Shown here in pieces: positions 1 through 5,678 of a stretch of DNA of 5,678 bases. This stretch comes from an uncultured Lachnospiraceae bacterium (GTDB lineage: Bacteria; Bacillota; Clostridia; Lachnospirales; Lachnospiraceae). Each line of letters begins with the position of its first letter. The stretch's first letter is position 1. Below the pieces are notes generated by a model. That model saw only the letters and a program-made list of their open reading frames with translations, had not been told where the DNA came from and ran no database searches. The position numbers were made by a program, and so were the translations under genes. The stretch covers positions 1-5,678 of the forward strand of contig CADCQU010000102.1 of the NCBI GenBank assembly GCA_902803635.1, given 5' to 3'.

Positions 1-2181
1 GAGCCGCATGGAATTCTGCAGCTCCGTCAGCTTTGTGACCTCGCGCATCGTCCCGTAGAAAATCTTCCGCTCCCCCCTGTCCTCCAGATAGTAAAACTGC
101 AAATAGAAGCGCCCGACGCTCTCCTCGGTCCGATAGACGCCGAAAATGCCGCTCGCCCCGTTCATGCGGTTCTCGCAGGCGTTCCTGACCATCGTAAAGA
201 ACCGGGGCACGTCCTCCGGGACGAAGAAGCGCTGGATATTGTTCAGCCGTATATCGAATTGCGGCACGTTCACGAGGCGGTAGAACTGCTCGTTGAAACG
301 GATGATGTCCACCCTTTCCTTCCCGTCCCAAGAGTAGAAGGCGGTCGCGCCCAGAATGTTGTTGAGCATCGTGTCGCTGTAAATGTTCTCGTCCATGAAC
401 TCGCGGATACGGAACTGCTGGTTCGCCTTAAATTCGAATTTCCCATAATCCACGAGGCTTTCGTCGGCGACCAGCCCCTCGAACTCCGCCACCTGCATCG
501 GGCGATAATAATGGTAGCCCTGCACGTAGCTGCAGCCAAGGCCCTCCAGAAACTCCGCCTGTTCCGCCGTTTCCACGCCCTCGACGATGATCGGGATGGC
601 CATGGTCTTCGTCAGATTGATAATGTTCTCCAGAATGTGGATGCCCTTCGTCTCATCCTCCGAGCCAAAGCGCAGGAACTGCCCGTCCAGCTTAATGACG
701 TCCATTTCCAGGTTCCGGAGCATATTGAGGGAGGAATAGCCGCTTCCAAAGTCGTCCATGAGAACCGGGAAGCCGCGGCGGCGAAGCTCCCGTACCACCT
801 CGCCGACCTTCTCCACGTCGGAGGCGTAGGAGGACTCGGTAATCTCCACCTTCAGAATCCCCATCGGAATCCTGTACTCCTGCACCAAAGCTTCCAAAAA
901 TTCCACGACATCGATAGTAAAAATATCGATTCGAGAGACGTTGATGGAGACCGGGATCGGCCTGTTGCCGCGGTCCATGAAGGCGCGGAGCCAAATGCAG
1001 ACCTGCTCCCAGATGTAGCAGTCGAAATCCGTGATAAAGCCATATTTTTCCAGCACCGGTATAAAGCTGTCAGGCAGCCGCATCGTCCCGTCCGTGTTCC
1101 GCCAACGTGCCAGCGCCTCGGCCCCCATAATCTTCCCCGTGGAAAGCTTGCACTGCGGCTGCAGGTAAAAGACAAATTCCCGGTTCCGAAGGCCCTGCTG
1201 GAAGTCCGAGAGCAGCTGGTACTCCTCGCGGGTGTTGCTCATGATGGACGGGTCGTAGAGGCAAATGCGCGTCCGGAAGTTTCCCTTGAGTCTCGCCCGG
1301 GCCAGGGCGGCCTTGTTGAGCGTGTCCTGGATGGACTTGTTCTCCTTGATCATGCAAATGCCGATGGACGGCAGAAAGCCCATCGACTGGCTCTTGCTCC
1401 GGATGAGCTGCAGCATTTGCTCGTAAATCCGCTCGATGCGCTCCTTGTCGTACGGGATGAGCATGCAGAAATCGTCGTTTCCCTGATAACAGGCAAGCCC
1501 GCCGAAACGGTTCTCCTCCATTTTCAGCATGCTGCCAATCTGCGCGAGCAGAAAATCCCCCATCTCATGGCCGTACCAGCCGTTGAAGAGGCCGAACTCC
1601 TCGATGTCAAGGGAGAGGATACACCAGTCCGCCTCCTGGTTCAAACTCATATCGCGGGCGAGGATGAGGAAGGTCTTCTCCTTGAGAAGCCCCGTCAGAT
1701 CGTCATGGTTAAGCCCGGAGGGATAGGTCGTCACAAGCCCCAGCTTCCGGTTCCGCTGGGACTGGATGTCGAAGACGTAGAAGCGTACGATGCCGGGCGC
1801 GAAGCAAAGGATGTCCCCCGAGATGAGCACCTGCTCGACCCAGCGCCACGAGCCGTCCAGCATTTTGTAGCGGAACTGCGCGCTCCGGACCCCCGGCGTA
1901 TCCGCCTCCGCAAGCCGCACCTCAATCGTAGCCGGATTCATGAGATCCTCGTACACCTGGCGGTCCTCGGCATGGACCATGTACATCTTTGCATACGAAT
2001 ACATCCCCGTGTAGGAGGCGTCAAGGAGCGGGACAAAGTACTTCCCCTCGGTATGGTAAATATTGTGGCAGCGATCCCGGGCAAGGTCAATCTCCACCAT
2101 CTCGTCGAAGGAGGAATTGTTCAGGTACTCCACCACGGAGACCTGATAGGTGCTTCCCGGAAACGTACGATAAATGCTCAT
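1..2181 (-). CDS. PAS-GGDEF(degenerate)-EAL-PAS cyclic di-GMP phosphodiesterase, C-terminus cut off by the window edge
   Basis: The frame starts at the ATG at 2181 and stays open for 727 codons to the left edge, so the C-terminus is missing. The start is supported by GGAG at 2189-2192, seven bases upstream. Residues ~25-145 look like a PAS sensor (RYKMLDGSWRWVEQ, then FYVFDIQ). Residues ~158-310 are a GGDEF domain with DDLTGLL and YGHEMGD, but the signature is GNDDF (234-238), the substrate lysine is G197, and the inhibitory RxxD site reads R225..G228; cyclase activity is therefore unlikely. Residues ~322-570 are an EAL domain with its key residues present: E355-A-L, N414, E446, E449, D476-D477 in DDFGSGYSSL, K497, E534 in EGVET and Q554 in QGY. 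It should hydrolyse c-di-GMP to pGpG in the cytosol; the GGDEF part may bind GTP as a regulator. Residues ~605-715 resemble a second PAS, followed by a linker helix, so more protein probably lies beyond the edge. No receiver domain or membrane segment is visible. It follows the sensor kinase gene by 47 bases, suggesting one operon. Confidence 0.93.
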   Translation of the reverse strand, partial: MSIYRTFPGSTYQVSVVEYLNNSSFDEMVEIDLARDRCHNIYHTEGKYFVPLLDASYTGMYSYAKMYMVHAEDRQVYEDLMNPATIEVRLAEADTPGVRSAQFRYKMLDGSWRWVEQVLISGDILCFAPGIVRFYVFDIQSQRNRKLGLVTTYPSGLNHDDLTGLLKEKTFLILARDMSLNQEADWCILSLDIEEFGLFNGWYGHEMGDFLLAQIGSMLKMEENRFGGLACYQGNDDFCMLIPYDKERIERIYEQMLQLIRSKSQSMGFLPSIGICMIKENKSIQDTLNKAALARARLKGNFRTRICLYDPSIMSNTREEYQLLSDFQQGLRNREFVFYLQPQCKLSTGKIMGAEALARWRNTDGTMRLPDSFIPVLEKYGFITDFDCYIWEQVCIWLRAFMDRGNRPIPVSINVSRIDIFTIDVVEFLEALVQEYRIPMGILKVEITESSYASDVEKVGEVVRELRRRGFPVLMDDFGSGYSSLNMLRNLEMDVIKLDGQFLRFGSEDETKGIHILENIINLTKTMAIPIIVEGVETAEQAEFLEGLGCSYVQGYHYYRPMQVAEFEGLVADESLVDYGKFEFKANQQFRIREFMDENIYSDTMLNNILGATAFYSWDGKERVDIIRFNEQFYRLVNVPQFDIRLNNIQRFFVPEDVPRFFTMVRNACENRMNGASGIFGVYRTEESVGRFYLQFYYLEDRGERKIFYGTMREVTKLTELQNSMRL

Positions 2182-2188
2182 GTTGATT

Positions 2189-2192
2189 CTCC
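2189..2192 (-). promoter_or_regulatory. Ribosome binding site of the EAL gene
   Basis: GGAG on the minus strand, seven bases before the ATG at 2181. It fixes this start. The nearby ATG at 2194 is out of frame and is not used. The 47-base gap to the preceding stop (2229) is AT-rich but shows no hairpin with a T-run, so read-through from the kinase gene is expected. Confidence 0.7.
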
Positions 2193-2228
2193 ATGCAAAT
2201 ATCGAAATAATTCAAATGACAAGACCGC

Positions 2229-5135
2229 TCATTTTTTCGCTAAAAGCTTTGCAAGCGTCTCAAATAGCAGCTCCGGCTCGATGGGTTTTGACAGATGCGC
2301 GTTCATCCCGGCCGCGAGCGACTGCTCCATATCCTCCTCGAAGACATTTGCCGTCATGGCGATAATCGGGACGGCCGACGCATCGGCGCGGGACATTTGC
2401 CGAATCGCCCTGGTGGCGGAGAGGCCGTCCATAATGGGCATGCGGACGTCCATGAGGATGGCGTCGTAGTGGCCCACCGGGCTGTCCCGGAACATGTCCA
2501 CGGCCTCCTGCCCGTTCTTCGCGCATTCGAAGAGCATCTCCTCCAGCTCCAGAAGGTCGCCCAGAATCTCCGCGTTCTGCTCGACGTCCTCCGCCATGAG
2601 CACCCGGCGGCCGGCCAGGAGATTGTCGGGAGCGGACGCCTCTTCCAGATGGGCAGGCTCTTCCTCTACGTACCTTCGATCCGAGATGCGGAGCGGGAGC
2701 GTCACCGTGAAGACGGAGCCGACGCCCTTCTTGCTCTTCACCTCGATCCGCCCGCCCATCATCTCCACGTAATTCTTGGTGATGGCCATGCCGAGGCCGC
2801 TTCCGCCGTAGTGGTTCGTGGTCGTCGAGTTCTCCTGCGAGAAGGCCTCGAAAATCTTCGGGATATACTCCTCGTCCATGCCGATGCCGGAATCGCGCAT
2901 CGAAAAACGAAGGACGCCCTTCCCGTCCACGATCCGGACCTGCTCCACCAAAAACTCCACCTTTCCAGGCGGCTCGGTAAACTTCACGGAATTTCCCAGG
3001 ATGTTGATTAAAACCTGCCTAAGTTTCATGTCGTCGCCAAAATAATAGTCCGCCACCGCCCCGACGACGCGGTTTTCGTAGGTGAGGCCCTTGTCCTGGC
3101 ACTGGCTTAGGATCATGACGTTCACGGAATCCATGAGGTCACGAAGCAGGAATTCCTCGTCCCGGAGGGTCATCCGACCGGACTCAATCCGGCTCATGTC
3201 GAGGATGTCGTTGATGAGCCGAAGGAGGTGCCTCGCGCTGAGCCCGATCTTCTCCAGCTGGTCGCGGGTCTTTGGGGAAAGCTCCGGATTGCGGAGGGCC
3301 ATGTTGTCAAGGCCGATAATCGCGTTCATCGGCGTGCGGATCTCATGGCTCATGTTGGAGAGGAAGATGGTCTTCGCGCGGCTCGCCTCCTCCGCAACGG
3401 CCTTCTCAATCTCCGTCTCGCGTTCGCGCTTCTGCGTCAGCGCATACATGTCGAAGAGGAGGAGGAGCGCGGCCACGATGAGGGCAATCTGCACAAAAAT
3501 GCTCACGTCAAGGGAGCGTTCAATGCCCGAAAGCTGCGTTTTGACGAAGACGTCCACGCCCGCCTTGTCAACGGTATGGATATCCTGCGCTTCCCCCTGG
3601 ATATGCTCCATAAAATGATCCTGGATGGAGACGGCGGCTTTCTCGATGGCGATATCCGCCGACTGGCTCATCCACACGCTGGACGTGAAAATGATGAGAC
3701 CGAGGAGGACGATCCAGACGACCGTGGAGCGCCCGAGGCGCTTCTCCTTATCCCTCTTCAAAAGGAAGCGGAAAACAACGAAGCCCAGAAGCCCCCAGGC
3801 AGCCAGAATCAGGTAGGATTCCGTTGCAAGGGTTTTTACAGAAAGAATATTTGGAATCAAGAATTCCAGCGCAAAAAGGAGCGAGATGGCCACGCCCAGT
3901 ACGGCCATGACTTTAAAGCGCTTGTTCCCCCTCTTCCGTGCTGCCTTGAAGGCGGCCGCCGAGGCGAAGGCGTAGGCAATCGTCGCGCCCACGGTGGTGA
4001 CATCCACAATCCAGCTGATCGCCGTCCGCCCAAGGAGCGGAACGAGGACGGATACCCCCAAAATACACAGAATCGCCCGTCTTGGAACATTGTTTTCATC
4101 CAGCTTCGCAAGGCCTTTCGGAAGAAGACCGTCCTTCGCAACCGCCCCGATGAGGCGGCTTAAGGCGATATAGTTGCCGATAATGCCCGTAAAAATGCCC
4201 GCGAGGGCCGCCACGCCCAAAAGGATTGAGCCCAAATCCCCGAGGGCGGCATTTGCCGAAAAGAACGTGGGGGTGCTGGCAAGGCCGGTATGCTCCCCAA
4301 GGTGAAAGATATAGGCCACCCAGTCCGCGCGGCCCTCCGGGAGGGCTGTGACCGCAAGGAGGGCAAGAAGTGCGTAGACAAGCCCCGCCGCAAGAAGGGC
4401 GGCGGCCATGATGGCAAAGCTCCGCTTCAAGGGGAAGCGGGCCTCCCCGGCCGAGTGCGTGATGGACTCAAAGCCCACGTACGCCCAGGGCGCGAGGGCG
4501 AAGATGGTCACGGTCCCCGCAAAGGAACCCTCCGTTGGCGAGAAGGCCGGGGTAAAGGAGGCCGCGTCCGGACGACCCATCGCAGCCGCAAAGCAAAAGA
4601 CTACCCCGGCAAAGAGAAGGACGGCCATGACGATCTGCGTGTGCTCCGCCAATTTACGCCGGATCGTCAGAAGCGCACCCAAAAGAATCGCAATGACCGA
4701 GAGAAGAATCTCCCCGAGGTAGACATCAAAGCCCGCGACCTCGTAGTGGAAGCCGAACTGAAAGAGATCCCCAAAAAGCGTCCGGGCGATGAGCGGAAGG
4801 GCCGTCGCATTTGCCCAGAGGATTGTAATATACGTAAGGATGAGGAACCAGGCGTTCAGGAAGCCATGGTCATAGCTGAAATAGCGCTTCGTGTACGTAT
4901 ATGTTCCGCCTGCATCCGGAAATTCCTGCATCAGGTAGTGGTAGTTTGCCCCGATGACCAGCATCACGAGGGCCCCAAGGCCGATGCCGATGGCCGTCCC
5001 CACCGGTCCCGCAATTGGCAGGAAGGTGGTTCCGGGCATGACAAAGGAACCCCAGCCCACGCTGCAGCCAAAGGCCAGGGCAAAGGCGCCAAATGCAGAT
5101 AAATACGGCTTGCCGTTTCCCGCCTTAGCCTTCAT
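2229..5135 (-). CDS. APC-family amino acid permease fused to a hybrid histidine kinase with receiver domain
   Basis: A 968-residue membrane protein, numbered from the ATG at 5135. Residues ~12-458 form a 12-helix APC permease. TM1 has the GWG turn (27-29) that in this superfamily binds the substrate amino or carboxyl group. The loop after TM2 has FPDAGGTY, TM6 has APWAYVGFES (215-224) followed by GEARFPLKRS, and the TM8-9 loop has DGLLPKGLAKL and NNVPRRAI. Two more helices (~470-488 and ~544-562) flank a roughly 55-residue extracytoplasmic segment. A charged coiled linker leads to HisKA with SHEIRTP (phosphoacceptor H597), then HATPase_c with the N-box (N711, N715), G1 DSGIG (748-752), F-box (~762-765) and G2 GGSGLG (777-782). 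The C-terminal receiver has E849-D850, phosphoacceptor D896, T928 and K950. Catalytic residues of kinase and receiver are all present. Likely role: sensing an amino acid or amine, perhaps while transporting it, and starting a phosphorelay to the Hpt protein encoded just upstream. The substrate cannot be read from sequence. An in-frame ATG at 5165 (978 residues, AGGAGG 12 bases upstream) is possible; the shorter start is preferred because the permease begins right after it and the overlap with the Hpt gene is smaller. Confidence 0.93.
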   Translation of the reverse strand: MKAKAGNGKPYLSAFGAFALAFGCSVGWGSFVMPGTTFLPIAGPVGTAIGIGLGALVMLVIGANYHYLMQEFPDAGGTYTYTKRYFSYDHGFLNAWFLILTYITILWANATALPLIARTLFGDLFQFGFHYEVAGFDVYLGEILLSVIAILLGALLTIRRKLAEHTQIVMAVLLFAGVVFCFAAAMGRPDAASFTPAFSPTEGSFAGTVTIFALAPWAYVGFESITHSAGEARFPLKRSFAIMAAALLAAGLVYALLALLAVTALPEGRADWVAYIFHLGEHTGLASTPTFFSANAALGDLGSILLGVAALAGIFTGIIGNYIALSRLIGAVAKDGLLPKGLAKLDENNVPRRAILCILGVSVLVPLLGRTAISWIVDVTTVGATIAYAFASAAAFKAARKRGNKRFKVMAVLGVAISLLFALEFLIPNILSVKTLATESYLILAAWGLLGFVVFRFLLKRDKEKRLGRSTVVWIVLLGLIIFTSSVWMSQSADIAIEKAAVSIQDHFMEHIQGEAQDIHTVDKAGVDVFVKTQLSGIERSLDVSIFVQIALIVAALLLLFDMYALTQKRERETEIEKAVAEEASRAKTIFLSNMSHEIRTPMNAIIGLDNMALRNPELSPKTRDQLEKIGLSARHLLRLINDILDMSRIESGRMTLRDEEFLLRDLMDSVNVMILSQCQDKGLTYENRVVGAVADYYFGDDMKLRQVLINILGNSVKFTEPPGKVEFLVEQVRIVDGKGVLRFSMRDSGIGMDEEYIPKIFEAFSQENSTTTNHYGGSGLGMAITKNYVEMMGGRIEVKSKKGVGSVFTVTLPLRISDRRYVEEEPAHLEEASAPDNLLAGRRVLMAEDVEQNAEILGDLLELEEMLFECAKNGQEAVDMFRDSPVGHYDAILMDVRMPIMDGLSATRAIRQMSRADASAVPIIAMTANVFEEDMEQSLAAGMNAHLSKPIEPELLFETLAKLLAKK

Positions 5136-5490
5136 AGCTCCGGATTCCCTCCGTCGTGATTGCATAAAGCCTTGCGACCTCCTGCAGCTTCTCCTTCACC
5201 TCGGCGTCGGATAGCTTCCTTGGATTCCCCGGACGGAATTCTTCCGAGAGCACGCATGCGGCCTCGTAAAGCCCCGTGAGCGCCAGGTTCCCGCACACGC
5301 CCTTGACGGCATGGGCGGTCTCGAAGATTTTCTGCGCATCCATCGTCTCCCCGGCCGCGAGCAGCGCATCCACCACCCCGCCCTGTGCGAACCTGCGGAT
5401 GTGCTTGTCAAGGAGCCTGTCCATCCGAAGGATGCGAATCGCCTTGTCATAATCCCCGCCGATGTTGTCATATAATTCTTTTACTGTCAT
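5125..5490 (-). CDS. Stand-alone histidine phosphotransfer (Hpt) protein
   Basis: A 121-residue soluble, mostly helical protein with no signal peptide or membrane segment. The Hpt signature is FETAHAVKGVCGNLAL (56-71); H60 is the expected phosphoacceptor, followed by the conserved K63-G64. The length fits a single four-helix Hpt domain with nothing attached. Known members shuttle phosphate between the receiver of a hybrid kinase and the receiver of a final response regulator. The 3' end overlaps the permease-kinase gene by 11 bases (41 if that gene starts at 5165), a layout that favours translational coupling and strongly suggests the kinase is its partner. The start ATG at 5490 has GAGG eight bases upstream (5499-5502). 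It is the first gene after the 148-base gap and so probably the first gene of the operon. The final response regulator it would feed is not in this window. Confidence 0.92.
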   Translation of the reverse strand: MTVKELYDNIGGDYDKAIRILRMDRLLDKHIRRFAQGGVVDALLAAGETMDAQKIFETAHAVKGVCGNLALTGLYEAACVLSEEFRPGNPRKLSDAEVKEKLQEVARLYAITTEGIRSYEG

Positions 5491-5498
5491 GGTTTTTT

Positions 5499-5502
5499 CC
5501 TC
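5499..5502 (-). promoter_or_regulatory. Ribosome binding site of the Hpt gene
   Basis: GAGG on the minus strand followed by an A-rich eight-base spacer and the ATG at 5490. Spacing is normal, and this supports 5490 as the true start. Confidence 0.7.
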
Positions 5503-5520
5503 GTTTTTATATATTTGGTT

Positions 5521-5538
5521 CGGGTATCAAAACACCCG
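5521..5538. repeat. Short inverted repeat next to the AT-rich promoter-like stretch
   Basis: CGGGT ... ACCCG, five base pairs plus one G-U pair if transcribed on the minus strand, with a six-base loop. It lies just upstream of the TATATAAA element. There is no T-run after it on either strand, so it is not a standard terminator; an operator or leader hairpin is possible, as is chance. Confidence 0.4.
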
Positions 5539-5554
5539 ATTTACGGATTCCTTC

Positions 5555-5571
5555 GTGCTTTCGTACAGCAC
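5555..5571. repeat. Short inverted repeat in the leader
   Basis: GTGCT / AGCAC arms with a seven-base loop. It is weak alone, but it is the middle one of three inverted repeats whose left ends are spaced 34 and 33 bases apart. Confidence 0.35.
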
Positions 5572-5587
5572 AGCATAAGCTCGACAA

Positions 5588-5606
5588 CGGAAATCAAAGA
5601 TTTCCG
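5588..5606. repeat. Perfect 8-bp inverted repeat with 3-base loop
   Basis: CGGAAATC-AAA-GATTTCCG is a perfect hairpin. On one side a two-base bulge would allow three further pairs (GAC at 5583-5585 with GTC at 5607-5609). It lies about 33 bases after the stop of the putative upstream gene (5639), where a terminator would be expected. On neither strand does a run of T follow, so it could be an imperfect terminator, an mRNA-stabilising stem-loop, or a protein binding site. Confidence 0.5.
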
Positions 5607-5638
5607 GTCTCACTTATTCCACAATCCTGTCTTATAAT

Positions 5639-5677
5639 TTACGTCGTAACCAGCTCCCTCTTCAGAAGCTCCTCGAA
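5639..5677 (-). CDS. Possible C-terminal end of an upstream gene (partial)
   Basis: Entering from the right edge on the minus strand, one frame reads FEELLKRELVTT and ends in TAA at 5639-5641. The charged, helix-like composition and the GAG/CTG/AAG codons match the genes in this window, so it is probably the end of a real protein. Twelve residues are too few to identify it. Another frame on the same strand stays open a little longer (stop near 5611), but its residues look less like a protein end. Whether this gene is co-transcribed with the Hpt gene is unknown; the 148-base gap argues against tight coupling. Confidence 0.35.
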   Translation of the reverse strand, partial: FEELLKRELVTT

Positions 5678-5678
5678 C

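Larger units (their letters stand above)
5491..5638 (-). promoter_or_regulatory. Intergenic leader upstream of the operon, probable promoter region
   Basis: This 148-base stretch is the only real intergenic region in the window and is noticeably more AT-rich than the genes. On the minus strand it carries a TATATAAA element (5506-5513) that could be a -10 box, but no good -35 lies 16-18 bases upstream: a TTGATA at 5525-5530 is only about 13 bases away, and the resulting leader would be very short. The exact promoter is therefore unresolved. Three short inverted repeats (5521-5538, 5555-5571, 5588-5606) sit in it. I see no small open reading frame with a convincing ribosome site, and no match to the c-di-GMP riboswitch consensus as I know it. 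Confidence 0.4.

Noticed and set aside
910..930. Perfect 7-bp inverted repeat (ATCGATA ... TATCGAT) in an AT-rich patch of the EAL gene
   Set aside because: It lies within coding sequence for the INVSRIDIF stretch and arises from two nearby Ile-Asp codon pairs. There is no sign of function beyond coding.
2182..2228. A separate promoter for the EAL gene in the 47-base gap
   Set aside because: A TTGTCA is present, but no TATAAT-like box occurs at proper spacing. Read-through from the kinase gene is simpler.
259..2469. A 736-codon plus-strand open frame opposite the EAL gene and the end of the kinase gene
   Set aside because: It is antisense to frames carrying unmistakable EAL and receiver motifs. 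Its translation is rich in H, R, V and L with no recognisable domain, as expected from the reverse complement of a G/C-ending-codon gene. It also spans an intergenic gap and parts of two genes.
2295..5102. Several plus-strand open frames (2295-3011, 3228-4163, 4290-5102 and shorter ones)
   Set aside because: All lie opposite the permease-kinase gene, have low-complexity charged translations, and lack convincing ribosome sites.
5588..5606. Reading the perfect hairpin as a rho-independent terminator of the upstream gene
   Set aside because: Position after the stop is right, but no T-run follows on either strand. It is listed as an inverted repeat of unknown role instead.
5491..5638. A c-di-GMP riboswitch in the leader, attractive given the downstream EAL gene
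   Set aside because: The conserved core sequences of the GEMM-I type could not be found, and the hairpins present do not match that layout.

Overview
The window looks like bacterial chromosome from a fairly GC-rich anaerobic member of the Bacillota (Clostridia or Negativicutes type). This assignment is an inference from the style of the signalling proteins (SHEIRTP histidine kinase with a YGGSGLG G2 box, stand-alone Hpt protein, degenerate-GGDEF/EAL protein) and from G/C-ending codon choice. GC content was judged by eye, and no taxonomic marker gene is present.

Everything that can be supported as coding lies on the minus strand and reads right to left. At the far right (5639-5678) there may be the last dozen codons of an upstream gene. 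A gap of about 150 bases follows (5491-5638), more AT-rich than the rest and holding three small inverted repeats. Then come three closely packed genes: (1) a 121-residue stand-alone histidine phosphotransfer (Hpt) protein, 5125-5490; (2) a very large membrane protein, 2229-5135 (or to 5165), that joins a complete 12-helix APC-type amino acid permease to a hybrid histidine kinase with its own receiver domain; it overlaps the end of the Hpt gene; (3) after a 47-base gap, a PAS / degenerate GGDEF / intact EAL / PAS-like protein that starts at 2181 and is still open at the left edge (727 codons visible, C-terminus missing).

The most economical reading is one operon encoding a signalling module. 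The permease-like part would sense or carry an amino acid or amine, and the kinase would autophosphorylate on H597. Phosphate would pass to D896 of the fused receiver and then to H60 of the small Hpt protein, as in ArcB/BarA/EvgS-type relays but with the Hpt on a separate polypeptide. The final response regulator is not in the window. The co-transcribed EAL protein keeps its catalytic residues and should hydrolyse cyclic di-GMP, so the cluster may link an amino-acid cue to c-di-GMP level. That link is inferred from gene order, because the EAL protein has no receiver domain in the visible part.

The unusual element is the permease-kinase-receiver fusion. Transporter-kinase fusions are known in principle (for example CbrA, with an SLC5-type transporter), but an APC-type one with a separate Hpt partner and a c-di-GMP enzyme in the same operon deserves a closer look. 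No mobile elements, CRISPR arrays, tRNA or rRNA genes were seen. Long plus-strand open frames are antisense shadows of the real genes.
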